The notes beneath the pieces are model-generated. The model saw nothing but the letters and a program-made list of their open reading frames with translations, searched no databases and was not told where the DNA came from. A program made the translations under genes and the position numbers. From Pseudomonas sp. GM50 (lineage in GTDB: Bacteria > Pseudomonadota > Gammaproteobacteria > Pseudomonadales > Pseudomonadaceae), in NCBI RefSeq assembly GCF_000282375.1, contig NZ_AKJK01000138.1, positions 1 to 59,776 of the forward strand: DNA of 59,776 nt, written 5' to 3'. Within the stretch, counting starts at the first letter, position 1; every line of letters begins with the position of its first letter. Positions 1 to 8,956 of this stretch are shown here, piece after piece.

Positions 1-1055
1 ATCCCGCCGATAATGGCGGCCATCAGTTGGTGAATGAAACCGCTCAATGCCATCGCATAAGCACCGCCGACCGGCGAACCTTCGTTGGCCAGGGACAGGC
101 TGATCGGGTAATTCAGCGACTGGCCAAACACCGCAAAACAATAGGGCAACCAGAACAGCAGCGCTATTGACGTACCGGCGATGCTACCCAGCAACATGAC
201 CGCGCTGCCGGCCAATACCAGCCCAACGCCTGCCGTCATCAGATGGCGCTGACCGGTACGCAGCACAAAGCGATTGACCGCCACAGCCCCGAGAAAATAG
301 GCCGCGCTGATCGGCCAACCCAACAATCCGTATTCCACTGCCGACCAGTTGAAGGGGCCTTGAAGAATCAACGGCGCCGCGGTGTTGAATGCGACGATCA
401 CCCCGTACCCCAAGCCGCCGACAAGGGCCGGCAACAGGAAGGCCCGATGACCCAGAATGTGCCAGTAGCTCGTCCAGGCGGATGACAGCGTGTTCTCTGC
501 TGCCAGCACCGGGAACGTGAGTCGGGCCACCACCACCGCCATCAACAGGCTTACGCCACCCAACAAATAGAAGATCATCGGCCAACCCAGCGCCACCTGG
601 ATAATCGACCCCAGGTATTGGCCGATACCCAGCGCCACCACAAAGGAAATCGATATCCAGGACAACGCCTTGGCCAGCAAGTCGCCACGAAAGCTATCGC
701 GGATCAGCACCCGGGCCATGACCGAAATTCCGCTGGCGCCTACACCCTGAATCAGTCGAAAAAACAGGAACGACTCCAGCGTCTGGCCCAAGGGCAGGGC
801 CAGGTTACCCACCCCATAGATACCGAGCGCCGCGAGCAGCACCGGTTTGCGGCCAATGCGTTGACCGAGGCTGCCCCAGAACAGCATCGGCAGCGCCATG
901 CCGATCAGATACACCGCCAGCCCCCATGAAACCTGCGAGGCATCGGCGGTTAAATCCCGGGCAATTTCCGGCAGTGCCGACAGATAAATGCTCGTGCCCA
1001 ATTGGGCGAGAAAAACCGTGCAGCAGGTGATGAGGAGGGTGGTGCTGCTCTTCAT
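1..1055 (-). CDS. Bcr/CflA-type MFS drug efflux transporter, 3' end outside window
   Basis: I translated this strand by hand from the ATG at 1055. It is open for 351 codons to the window edge, so about the last 50 residues of a roughly 400-residue protein are missing. The N-terminus is a hydrophobic helix, followed by the MFS motif A variant GSLGQRIGRKPVL after TM2 and a motif C-like RLIQGVGASG in the TM4 region. This is the pattern of Bcr/CflA 12-TM proton antiporters that export drugs or metabolites across the inner membrane. It is divergent from the LysR gene at 1272, with a 216-bp shared upstream region, so that regulator may act on it. Substrate unknown. Confidence 0.85.
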   Translation of the reverse strand, partial: MKSSTTLLITCCTVFLAQLGTSIYLSALPEIARDLTADASQVSWGLAVYLIGMALPMLFWGSLGQRIGRKPVLLAALGIYGVGNLALPLGQTLESFLFFRLIQGVGASGISVMARVLIRDSFRGDLLAKALSWISISFVVALGIGQYLGSIIQVALGWPMIFYLLGGVSLLMAVVVARLTFPVLAAENTLSSAWTSYWHILGHRAFLLPALVGGLGYGVIVAFNTAAPLILQGPFNWSAVEYGLLGWPISAAYFLGAVAVNRFVLRTGQRHLMTAGVGLVLAGSAVMLLGSIAGTSIALLFWLPYCFAVFGQSLNYPISLSLANEGSPVGGAYAMALSGFIHQLMAAIIGG

Positions 1056-1271
1056 TTGATCTTCCCTGAGTTTTTCAGCAGCCGATGTCCCGGCTGTATT
1101 GTTCGGTTCGTTTGAGACTGACAAAGAGGCGGATATTAACCTGAAGTTTTTCCTGCAACGCGGCGAATTCCAGGGGGGCATGTCTTGTTCATTGGGCAAT
1201 TGGATGGCGGGGACGAAACGAAACCGGGCTATCCTGCCGACTCAGTCGAACCGAAATCATCGAGCCCTCCC

Positions 1272-2180
1272 ATGTTGCAAAAAAGCCTGATTCGCCGCCT
1301 TGACCTGATCACTCTCCAATTGTTCGTGGCCGTCCACGAAGAAGGCACCTTGACCCGTGCCGCCGCCCGTGAAGCGATCGCGGTGTCGGCGGCCAGCAAG
1401 CGCTTGATGGAATTGGAGGAGGCGCTGGGCATCAGCCTGTTCGTGCGCCAGGCCAAGGGCATGACCCTGACGCCGGCCGGCGAAACCCTGCTGCACCATG
1501 CCCGGCAGATGCTGTTCAACGTCGAAAAAATGGGCCTTGAACTGGGCGAACATAGCCACGGTGTACGGGGTTATGTGCGGATGCTTGCCAATCTGTCGGC
1601 GATCATTCAGTTCCTGCCTGAAGACTTGCGAGACTTTTCCGAACGCCATCCGCAGGTCAAGACCGACCTCGAAGAACGCCCCAGCAGTGGGGTGATTCAG
1701 GGCGTGCTCGATGGCGTGGCGGACCTCGGGATCTGCTCCAGCGACAGTGACGTCAAAGGTCTGCACAGTGTTCTTTATCGCCGGGACAAACTGATGGTGT
1801 TGATGCCGGCCGATCATCTGCTGGCGAGTCGCTCGACCCTGGCTTTTGCCGACACGCTGGACAGCGATTACGTCGGTTTGCACGCCGCCAGTTCCATCAA
1901 CATGCGCACCCATGCGGCCGCGCGCAAGGCCGGCAAGGTGCTGAGGCTGCGGATTCATGTGCCGGGGTTCGACGCCATGTGCCGGATGGTCCAGGCCAAC
2001 ATGGGCATCGGCATCCTGCCGCAAAAAGCCTACGAACTGTTTGGCCGGGCGTTGGGTTTGCACGCGGTGCCGCTGACCGATGACTGGTCGGATCGCGCGT
2101 TGATACTGGTGGTGCGCGATGAAGCGAGGCTGTCGCCGGTGAGCCGGATGTTGTTTGAGCAGTTGCGTCGTCAGGCCTGA
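1272..2180 (+). CDS. LysR-family transcriptional regulator
   Basis: The protein has 302 residues, normal LysR length. Residues about 8-67 form the winged helix-turn-helix (LITLQLFVAVHEEGTLTRAA, then SAASKRLMELEEALGISLF). The rest is a periplasmic-binding-protein-like effector domain, including a GIGILPQKAY segment. I chose ATG 1272 because the longer frame from 1185 adds residues upstream of the usual LysR N-terminus. It lies between the divergent MFS exporter and the CoA-transferase cassette on the same strand. A role in controlling either is inference from position; the effector is unknown. Confidence 0.9.
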   Translation: MLQKSLIRRLDLITLQLFVAVHEEGTLTRAAAREAIAVSAASKRLMELEEALGISLFVRQAKGMTLTPAGETLLHHARQMLFNVEKMGLELGEHSHGVRGYVRMLANLSAIIQFLPEDLRDFSERHPQVKTDLEERPSSGVIQGVLDGVADLGICSSDSDVKGLHSVLYRRDKLMVLMPADHLLASRSTLAFADTLDSDYVGLHAASSINMRTHAAARKAGKVLRLRIHVPGFDAMCRMVQANMGIGILPQKAYELFGRALGLHAVPLTDDWSDRALILVVRDEARLSPVSRMLFEQLRRQA

Positions 2181-2205
2181 CCGTTCTTTATTGGATGGGT
2201 GGGCC

Positions 2206-2286
2206 TCTTCGCGGGCAAGCCTCGCTCCTACAGGGGATTTGTGTGCCCGCCGCCAATCCTGTAGGAGCGAGGCTTGCTCGCGAAGA
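2206..2286. repeat. REP pair, family A (REPIN-like)
   Basis: Two inverted arms (2206-2232 and 2260-2286, TGTAGGAGCGAGGCTTGCTC type) flank a short spacer. The element lies between the LysR gene and the CoA-transferase gene. It is one of four family A pairs in the window. Confidence 0.9.
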
Positions 2287-2400
2287 CTGACTTGAGGTCG
2301 CAGCAATTCTTCTACCGAGCATTCGCATTTCGCGAACGGTCGTTGCCAACTGAAGGTTGGATTCCTTGCCCCTCGGTCCTCTAGCCTTGGCTCATATTCC

Positions 2401-2408
2401 AAGAACAA
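2401..2408 (+). promoter_or_regulatory. Candidate Hfq/Crc CA motif at the CoA-transferase ribosome-binding site
   Basis: AAGAACAA fits the pseudomonad catabolite-repression motif AAnAAnAA. It abuts the Shine-Dalgarno GAGG (2409-2412), nine bases before ATG 2422. Binding of Hfq/Crc here would block translation when preferred carbon is present. The motif is seen; the function is inferred. Confidence 0.55.
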
Positions 2409-2421
2409 GAGGTACCCCGCG

Positions 2422-3615
2422 ATGACTGCCCCCTTGAGTGCAATCAAAGTGATCGAGATCGGCACACTGATCGCCGCGCCGTTCGCCGCACGCATGCTCG
2501 CCGAGTTCGGCGCTGAAGTGATCAAGATCGAAGCCATGGGCCAGGGCGATCCCCTGCGCAAATGGCGCAAGCTGCACGAAGGCACTTCGCTGTGGTGGTA
2601 CCTGCAATCGCGAAACAAGAAGTCCCTGGCGCTGAATCTGAAATCCCCCGAAGGCATCGAGCTGGTCAAGCAACTGGCGACCGACGCTGATGTGCTGATC
2701 GAAAACCTGCGCCCTGGTGCCCTGGAGAAACTCGGCCTGGGCTGGGACGTGTTGCATGCCCTCAATCCCAACCTGACATTGGTGCGCATTTCCGGTTATG
2801 GCCAGACCGGCCCGTACCGTGATCGTCCGGGTTTCGGTGCCATCGGCGAGGCCATGGGCGGGATTCGCTACACCACCGGCACCCCCGGTTCACCGCCGGC
2901 CCGAGTGGGCGTGAGTCTCGGTGATTCCCTGGCTTCGCTGCACGCGGTGATCGGTGCGCTGATGTCGCTGCTGCGAGTCAAGACCGGGCAGGGTGGCGGG
3001 CAGGTGGTGGATGTGTCGTTGGCCGAAAGCGTGTTCAACGTGATGGAAAGTCTGGTGCCGGAATACGACATGCTGGGCCATGTTCGTGAGCGCAGCGGCG
3101 GGGCGTTGCCGGGCATCGCGCCCTCCAATACCTACCTGACTGCCGACGGCGCCTATGTGGTTATCGCCGGTAACAGCGATCCGATCTATAAACGCTTGAT
3201 GACGGTGATTGGCCGGGTCGACCTGGCCGAAGCACCGGAGTTTGCGCATAACGATGGCCGCGCCGCCAAAAGTAATGTGCTCGACGCTGCCATCACTCAC
3301 TGGACCAGCAGCCTGCCTATCGACGAAGTGCTGTCTGCACTGGAAGCTGCCGAAGTTCCGGCCGGGCGCATCTACTCGGTAGCCGACATCGTTGCCGATC
3401 CGCATTACCAGGCGCGGGGTATGCTGCTCAACGCCGAATTGCCCGGCGGCGCCACGGTGAAGATGCCGGGCGTCGTACCGAAAATGTCCGAGACCCCAGG
3501 TGGCGTGAACTGGTCGGGGCCGAGTCTGGGTCAGCACACCAACGGCATCCTCGCGGGGCTGGGCCTGACTGACCAGGACATCGAACGGCTGAAAGCTGAA
3601 GGGGTGGTGCAATGA
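2422..3615 (+). CDS. Class III (CaiB/BaiF) CoA-transferase
   Basis: The protein has 397 residues, the usual length for the formyl-CoA transferase/SUGCT family. These enzymes move CoA between carboxylic acids through an aspartyl thioester. The expected catalytic aspartate is D168 in VSLGDSLASLH, matching Asp169 of formyl-CoA transferase. Also visible are VIEIGTLIAAPFAARMLAEF at the N-terminus and VLIENLRPGALEKLGLGW. Its stop overlaps the start of the HMG-CoA-lyase-family gene (ATGA), so the two are translationally coupled. The acceptor acid is not readable from sequence; 3-hydroxy-3-methylglutarate, citramalate or a similar branched dicarboxylate fits the partner gene. Confidence 0.88.
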   Translation: MTAPLSAIKVIEIGTLIAAPFAARMLAEFGAEVIKIEAMGQGDPLRKWRKLHEGTSLWWYLQSRNKKSLALNLKSPEGIELVKQLATDADVLIENLRPGALEKLGLGWDVLHALNPNLTLVRISGYGQTGPYRDRPGFGAIGEAMGGIRYTTGTPGSPPARVGVSLGDSLASLHAVIGALMSLLRVKTGQGGGQVVDVSLAESVFNVMESLVPEYDMLGHVRERSGGALPGIAPSNTYLTADGAYVVIAGNSDPIYKRLMTVIGRVDLAEAPEFAHNDGRAAKSNVLDAAITHWTSSLPIDEVLSALEAAEVPAGRIYSVADIVADPHYQARGMLLNAELPGGATVKMPGVVPKMSETPGGVNWSGPSLGQHTNGILAGLGLTDQDIERLKAEGVVQ

Positions 3616-4538
3616 TCACTGATTATTCCCAGAGGCTGATCGTTCAGGAAGTCTCCCCGCGTGACGGCTTGCAGATCGAGCCGACCTGGGTCGAAACCGT
3701 CGACAAGATTGCACTGATCGATCAGTTGTCGCTGGCGGGGTTCAGCCGCATCGAAGCAGGCTCGTTCGTTTCGCCCAAGGCCATTCCAGCGTTGCGCGAT
3801 GGCGAGCAAGTGTTCAAGGGCATCGCCCGACGGCCGGGCGTGATCTATGTCGCATTGATCCCCAACCTCAAAGGCGCACAACGAGCACTGGATTCGGGGG
3901 CCGATGAGCTGAACCTGGTGATGTCCGCCAGCCAGACCCATAACCTGGCGAATATGCGGATGCGCTGCGAGGCGTCATTGGCGGCGTTTGGCGAGATCGT
4001 CGAATTCGCTCGCAGCACCCAGGTGCGGCTCAACGGCAGCATCGCCACGACCTTCGGTTGCCCGTTCGAAGGCAGGATCGATGAGGACCGGGTGCTGCAA
4101 ATCGTCGAGGCGTATCAGGAACTCGGGATCCAGGGCATTACCCTGGCCGACACCACTGGCATGGCTAATCCGCGTCAGGTCGATCGCTTGGTGCGCAGAG
4201 TCTTGCAGCGGGTTTCGCCAGCGGATCTGACCCTGCATTTCCATAACACTCGCGGCCTCGGTTTGTGCAACGTCCTGGCCGCCTACGAGGCCGGTGCCCG
4301 TCGTTTCGATGCGGCCCTCGGCGGCCTTGGCGGTTGCCCGTTTGCGCCGGGTGCCTCGGGCAATATCTGCACGGAAGATCTGGTCAACCTGTGCGATGAA
4401 GTCGGTATTCACACCAGCATCGATCTGCCGCTGTTGCTGAAGCTGTCCCGAGGGTTGCCCGCGTTGTTGTGCCACGAAGTACCCGGGCAACTCGCCAAGG
4501 CCGGACGCAATTGCGACCTGCACCCGACACCGTCATGA
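3612..4538 (+). CDS. HMG-CoA lyase family protein (3-hydroxy-3-methylglutaryl-CoA or citramalyl-CoA lyase)
   Basis: The protein has 308 residues and a DRE-TIM-type barrel. It has the family start EVSPRDGLQIEP (canonical HMGL has DGLQNE, so the Asn is replaced), the metal-binding LHFHN motif and the signature GGLGGCPFAPGASGN with the catalytic-loop cysteine at C242. The family cleaves HMG-CoA to acetyl-CoA and acetoacetate; close relatives cleave citramalyl-CoA to acetyl-CoA and pyruvate. It overlaps the CoA-transferase by 4 bp. No liu (leucine degradation) genes adjoin it, which argues against a standard leucine pathway role. The exact substrate is unresolved. Confidence 0.82.
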   Translation: MITDYSQRLIVQEVSPRDGLQIEPTWVETVDKIALIDQLSLAGFSRIEAGSFVSPKAIPALRDGEQVFKGIARRPGVIYVALIPNLKGAQRALDSGADELNLVMSASQTHNLANMRMRCEASLAAFGEIVEFARSTQVRLNGSIATTFGCPFEGRIDEDRVLQIVEAYQELGIQGITLADTTGMANPRQVDRLVRRVLQRVSPADLTLHFHNTRGLGLCNVLAAYEAGARRFDAALGGLGGCPFAPGASGNICTEDLVNLCDEVGIHTSIDLPLLLKLSRGLPALLCHEVPGQLAKAGRNCDLHPTPS

Positions 4539-4553
4539 ACCTGCCACAAACCC

Positions 4554-4645
4554 TGTAGGAGCGAGGCTTGCCCGCGAAAGCGGTCTGCCATTGAGCATTG
4601 ATGGAGGCTGACAAACCGCCTTCGCGGGCAAGCCTCGCTCCTACA
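4554..4645. repeat. REP pair, family A
   Basis: Inverted arms of the TGTAGGAGCGAGGCTTGCCC type start at 4554 and end at 4645. The stem extends inward through AAAGCGGT/ACCGCCTT. The element sits between the lyase and the transporter gene of one apparent operon. Confidence 0.9.
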
Positions 4646-4726
4646 AAAAAGCGCGTTCACTGAACACCTCAGCCAGACAACAAAAACAATCGGGACTCCC
4701 TCGTGAAGTCCATCTGGAGAAACACT

Positions 4727-6058
4727 ATGAGCCTCAATGTACTGGAGGCGGGCGCGAGCCCGTCCGTTAGCCACGACGCCGAAAAAGCCCTGGTGCGCAA
4801 AGTCGCCTGGCGACTGATGCCGCTGATCATGGTCTGCTACCTGTTTGCGTTTTTCGACCGCATCAACATCAGCTTCGCCAAGTTCCAGTTGCAGGCTGAC
4901 CTGAGCCTGAGCGACACCGCTTACGGCCTCGGCGCCGGGCTATTTGTAGTGGGTTACGTGATCTTCGAAGTACCGAGCAACATGATGCTCTACAAGGTCG
5001 GCGCCCGGCGCTGGATCGCCCGGATCATGATGTCCTGGGGTATCGCCACGGCGGCCATGGTCTTCGTCAACAGCGAATGGCAGTTCTACGCTTTGCGCTT
5101 CGTGATCGGTGCGATGGAAGCGGGTTTCGCCCCCGGTGTGCTGTATTACCTGACGCTGTGGTTCCCGCAGCACTATCGCGGGCGCATCACTTCGATGCTG
5201 TTTCTCGCGTCGGCGTTTGCCGGGCTGGTTGGCGCACCGTTCTCCGGGCTGGTGCTGCAACACCTTGATGGCTTCCTTGACATGCGCGGCTGGCATTGGC
5301 TGTTTCTGCTCGGTGGCGTGCCTTGCATCGGCCTCGGTTTGTTGGTGCTGACCTTGCTCAAGGACCGCATAGAAGACGCCCATTGGCTGACGCCGTCAGA
5401 GAAGACGCTGCTCGCCAGTCGTATTGCTCACCATGAGCCGCACAAGAGCGGCGGCTCCTTGCTGGCGGCGTTGCGGATTCCGGGTTTCCTGACGTTGGGG
5501 CTGATCTACTTTCTGATTCAGGTGGCGTCCTACGGCTTGAACTTCTGGGCGCCGCAACTGATCCGCAGTGCCGGCACCGAGAGCCCGGTGATGATCGGCT
5601 TGCTGACCGCCATCCCCTACATCTGCGGTGCCATCAGCATGGTGGTGATCGGGCGGTTGTCCGATGCCACCGGCGAGCGGCGCAAGTTTGTCGCCGGTTT
5701 AGTCGCGGTAGGAGCGGTGGGGTTCTTCTGTGCGGGGATCTTCGCCAATCACACGACCTTCCTGATTGTCGCCCTGGGCTTGCTCGGTGCCGGGATCATC
5801 GCGTCCATCCCGAGCTTCTGGACCCTGCCGCCGAAACTGCTGGCCGGGGCTGGTGCAGGTGCCGCAGGCGGGATCGCGGTGATCAATACTCTTGGCCAGT
5901 TCGGTGGGATCGTCAGCCCGGTCATGGTCGGGCGGATCAAGGATTTGACCGGCAGTACTACCCCGGCCCTGTACGTCATCGGCGTCGCCGCGCTGATCGC
6001 TGCTGCATTGCTGTTGTGGGGATTGCCGCAGAAGCTGCGCACGCTCGATAAGTTCTGA
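4727..6058 (+). CDS. MFS transporter, anion:cation symporter (ACS) family
   Basis: The protein has 443 residues and 12 predicted membrane helices. It has the ACS pattern FDRINISFAKFQLQ after TM1 and FEVPSNMMLYKVGARRWIAR between TM2 and TM3; relatives take up organic acids such as glucarate, phthalate and tartrate. ATG 4727 is preceded by GGAGA at a good distance; the GTG at 4703 has no such site. It follows the CoA-transferase/lyase pair across a REP element and is probably their substrate importer. The leader at 4677-4690 is A-rich (ACAACAAAAACAAT) and could be another Hfq/Crc site. Confidence 0.88.
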   Translation: MSLNVLEAGASPSVSHDAEKALVRKVAWRLMPLIMVCYLFAFFDRINISFAKFQLQADLSLSDTAYGLGAGLFVVGYVIFEVPSNMMLYKVGARRWIARIMMSWGIATAAMVFVNSEWQFYALRFVIGAMEAGFAPGVLYYLTLWFPQHYRGRITSMLFLASAFAGLVGAPFSGLVLQHLDGFLDMRGWHWLFLLGGVPCIGLGLLVLTLLKDRIEDAHWLTPSEKTLLASRIAHHEPHKSGGSLLAALRIPGFLTLGLIYFLIQVASYGLNFWAPQLIRSAGTESPVMIGLLTAIPYICGAISMVVIGRLSDATGERRKFVAGLVAVGAVGFFCAGIFANHTTFLIVALGLLGAGIIASIPSFWTLPPKLLAGAGAGAAGGIAVINTLGQFGGIVSPVMVGRIKDLTGSTTPALYVIGVAALIAAALLLWGLPQKLRTLDKF

Positions 6059-6082
6059 AATTTGCGGTGTTGGACCGGACAC

Positions 6083-6175
6083 CATCGCGTTCAGGCTCGC
6101 TCCCACAAGGGGGTGGCGTCGGACACAAATCCTGTGCCCGACGCATTCAATGTGGGAGCGAGCCTGCTCGCGATG
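6083..6175. repeat. REP pair, TGTGGGAGCGAGCCTGCTCG variant
   Basis: Inverted arms at 6083-6107 and 6151-6175 lie between the MFS gene and fosA. The arms differ from the TGTAGGAGCGAGG family by a few bases. Confidence 0.88.
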
Positions 6176-6270
6176 ACTGACTCACGGTCAACAAAGCCCT
6201 AGGGGTTCTACGCTCAAGGACGTTTAAGTTGTACGCTCCGGTCGAAACCAGCCTCAAGGTTACGAAACCC

Positions 6271-6687
6271 ATGCTAACCGGCCTCAACCACCTGACCCTC
6301 GCCGTCACCGACCTGAACCGCAGCGTGGCGTTCTATCGCGATCTGCTGCAACTTCAGCTTGAAGCCACTTGGGACACCGGCGCCTATCTCTCACTACCTG
6401 GTCTGTGGTTGTGCCTTTCTCTCGATCCGCTACGCGAATCCGCGCCCGCTGCTGACTACACTCATTACGCCTTCAGTATCGGCGCTACGGACTTCCCGTT
6501 GTTCGTCGAACGCCTGCGATCCGCCAACGTGCGGGAATGGCGGGACAACCGCAGCGAAGGCGCATCGTTCTATTTTCTCGACCCGGACGGGCACAAGCTT
6601 GAAGCGCATGTCGGGAATCTGGCGTCGCGGCTGGCGGCGTGTCGGCAACGGCCGTATGCGGGGATGAAGTTCTTCGACGATCTGTGA
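6271..6687 (+). CDS. fosA: Fosfomycin resistance glutathione transferase
   Basis: The protein has 138 residues and aligns along its whole length with FosA, a cytoplasmic metal-dependent enzyme that adds glutathione to the fosfomycin epoxide. The vicinal-oxygen-chelate metal ligands are at H7 (LNHLTLAV), H65 (YTHYAF) and E111 (KLEAHVG). NRSEGASFYFLDPDGHKLEA is the family C-terminal signature. ATG 6271 gives the canonical MLTGLNH start; the upstream in-frame codons from 6229 are probably untranslated. This is an intrinsic chromosomal gene in many pseudomonads and shows no mobile context. Confidence 0.93.
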   Translation: MLTGLNHLTLAVTDLNRSVAFYRDLLQLQLEATWDTGAYLSLPGLWLCLSLDPLRESAPAADYTHYAFSIGATDFPLFVERLRSANVREWRDNRSEGASFYFLDPDGHKLEAHVGNLASRLAACRQRPYAGMKFFDDL

Positions 6688-6751
6688 GTCGATGCTCAGG
6701 GTCCTGGGATAGACTTGCGTCCATTCATCCGGCGTTTCAACAGGAATTCCC

Positions 6752-7390
6752 ATGACTCCATCGCTGCTAATGGCCGTTCTCGCCTCGGGCTTCATTTATG
6801 GCATCACGCCGGGGCCGGGTGTGCTGGCGGTGTTCGGCATCGGCGCGGCGCGCGGGCGGCGGGCCGGAGCGGGGTTTCTGTGTGGGCATTTGCTGGGCGA
6901 CGTGGTCTGGTGCAGCACGGCGCTGATCGCGATTGTCGGTGCGCGGGAAATCGGCAGCACCGCGTTCGATGTGTTGGGCGTACTCAGCGGGCTCTACCTG
7001 TTCTGGCTAGGCCTGCGCGCGGTTCGTGCTCGTCGCGGCAGTGCCGAAGCACCTCAAGGCCCGGCGCGGCAGCCGTTCTGGCACGGCATCATGTTCGGCC
7101 TGACCAACCCCAAGGCTTATCCGGTGGCAGTGGCGACCTTTACTGCGCTGCTGTCCAGCCGTGCAGAATTGTTGCATTGGTCGATGCTGCCATGGTTGAT
7201 CATCCTGAGCTTCGTTGGTGGCCTTTTGGCCTACGCTATTCTCATAAGCATCGTCGGCGCGCGTCAGGTACGCACGTTGTATCAGCGTCATGAACTGGCG
7301 ATCACTCGGTTGTGCGGGGTAATGTTCATCGGTTTTGCCATCAACGCCCTGGTGCATGCGCTGCCGGGGCTGGTGACGAACAAGGCTTGA
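6752..7390 (+). CDS. LysE-family amino-acid exporter
   Basis: The protein has 212 residues and about six membrane helices. It has the family motif YGITPGPGVLAVFGIGAARG near residue 14 and GLTNPKAYPVAVATF mid-protein. LysE/RhtB proteins export amino acids or their derivatives across the inner membrane. It is 64 bp downstream of fosA on the same strand, with its own AGGAATTCCC-type site before the ATG. Substrate unknown. Confidence 0.88.
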   Translation: MTPSLLMAVLASGFIYGITPGPGVLAVFGIGAARGRRAGAGFLCGHLLGDVVWCSTALIAIVGAREIGSTAFDVLGVLSGLYLFWLGLRAVRARRGSAEAPQGPARQPFWHGIMFGLTNPKAYPVAVATFTALLSSRAELLHWSMLPWLIILSFVGGLLAYAILISIVGARQVRTLYQRHELAITRLCGVMFIGFAINALVHALPGLVTNKA

Positions 7391-7493
7391 GGCTGATCGC
7401 AGGGAAGCGTCGGCTGCACAGTCATCGCTCGGGCGTATGACCGGTCAGGGAAGGTTGTTCAATGTTGGATTGTCCGGACACGCTCTCTGCACC

Positions 7494-8840
7494 ATGGCAA
7501 CCAGAAATTCAGCGCCACTGGCGAGTTACATCGACCTCTTGCTGGACGCCGTCTGTGCGGTGGACAAACAAGGTCGCTTCGTATTTGTCAGCGCGGCCTG
7601 CGAGCGCATTTTCGGTTACACCCCCGACGAGCTGATCGGCCAGCCGATGATCGATCTGGTACATCCCGCTGACCGACAGCGCACCCTCGACGCCGCGCGG
7701 GAAATCATGGGGGGCGAGCCCAAGCTCAACTTTGAAAATCGTTACCTGCGCAAGGACGGCCGGGTGGCGCACATTCTCTGGTCGGCGCGCTGGTCGGAAG
7801 TCGATCAATTGCGCATTGCCGTGGCCCACGACATCACTGAGCGCAAACAGGCCGAGTCCCGACAAGCGGCGCTGTACGCAATCTCCGAGGCGGCCCACGC
7901 GGCGGAAGATCTGCTGGCGCTGTTCAAACGCATCCATTCGATCATCGGCGAATGGCTCCCGGCGTTGAATTTCTCCGTGGCGCTGTATGACGAGCACTGC
8001 GCGCAGCTGAATTTTCCCTATCACGTCGACGACCGTGAACCGCAACCCGAGCCCGGGACTGTGACCGGGCGTCTTTGCAGTGAAGTCATTCGCAGCGGCT
8101 TGCCGATTCTGCTGACCCCGGATCAGGACAATCCGCCGGCGGGGTTTGCGGCACTGGTCGCGGGCCAGGATTCGCCCTGCTGGCTGGGCGTGCCATTGAG
8201 TTCGCAGAACGGCACCATTGGCGCGTTGATCGTTAAAAGCGTACCGGGCGGCGAGCGTTACACCGAGCAAGACAAAGAGCTGCTGCAGTATGTTTGCGCC
8301 CAGGTTGCGACCGCTATCGAGCGCAAGCAATTGCATGCCCGGCTCCAGCGCATGGCCCAGTACGACCAATTGACTCAGTTACCCAATCGCGAATTGCTGC
8401 GCGATCGCCTCAAAGCCTCGCTGGCGCTGGCCCGAACAGACTCCGGTAGAATGGCGTTGCTCTACGTCGACCTCGACCGCTTCAAGCAAGTCAACGACAC
8501 CCTCGGTCATGCGGTCGGCGACATGCTGTTGCAAGCGGTCGCCAATCGGCTCAAGGGCTGCGTGCGCGAAACCGACACCGTAGCGCGTATCGGTGGTGAT
8601 GAATTTGTCGTGTTATTGCACAGCATCCACGCCGCGGAAGATGCCGAGAATGTGGCGGGAAAAATCCGCCAGGTGCTGGTTCAGCCCCTGCGCCTGGACG
8701 GGCACAACCTGAACATCCAACCGAGCATCGGCGTCGCGCGATACCCCGAGCATGGCACTGAAGAAAACCAGCTGTTCAGGCATGCCGATGAGGCAATGTA
8801 CGCCGCAAAGCGCCAGCATCACCTGCGTCTCGGGGTCTGA
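7494..8840 (+). CDS. Diguanylate cyclase with PAS and GAF sensor domains
   Basis: From ATG 7494 the protein has 448 residues; an in-frame ATG at 7437 would add 19, and neither has a clear Shine-Dalgarno. A PAS domain (about 10-130, AVDKQGRFVFVSAACERIFG) is followed by a GAF domain (about 145-290) and a GGDEF domain with intact RIGGDEFVVLL. The RETD motif lies exactly five residues before GGDEF and is a product-inhibition I-site. There is no EAL domain, so it should make c-di-GMP. There is no signal peptide or TM segment, so it is a cytoplasmic sensor. The signal is unknown. Confidence 0.9.
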   Translation: MATRNSAPLASYIDLLLDAVCAVDKQGRFVFVSAACERIFGYTPDELIGQPMIDLVHPADRQRTLDAAREIMGGEPKLNFENRYLRKDGRVAHILWSARWSEVDQLRIAVAHDITERKQAESRQAALYAISEAAHAAEDLLALFKRIHSIIGEWLPALNFSVALYDEHCAQLNFPYHVDDREPQPEPGTVTGRLCSEVIRSGLPILLTPDQDNPPAGFAALVAGQDSPCWLGVPLSSQNGTIGALIVKSVPGGERYTEQDKELLQYVCAQVATAIERKQLHARLQRMAQYDQLTQLPNRELLRDRLKASLALARTDSGRMALLYVDLDRFKQVNDTLGHAVGDMLLQAVANRLKGCVRETDTVARIGGDEFVVLLHSIHAAEDAENVAGKIRQVLVQPLRLDGHNLNIQPSIGVARYPEHGTEENQLFRHADEAMYAAKRQHHLRLGV

Positions 8841-8956
8841 AAGTCCGTCACCGTTCGTCGCAGCGTTGCCAGGTTTTTTAAACCTTTTTGATGATGGAAA
8901 TTCTTATTCTATGCGGGCGGCTGCTCGCTGCTCTCATCATCAAGAGGATGAAAACC

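Noticed and set aside
1257..2789. Minus-strand open frame of 510 codons opposite the LysR gene
   Set aside because: Its translation is Gln/His/Arg-rich without motifs and runs across a REP pair. The plus-strand LysR and CoA-transferase genes explain the region.
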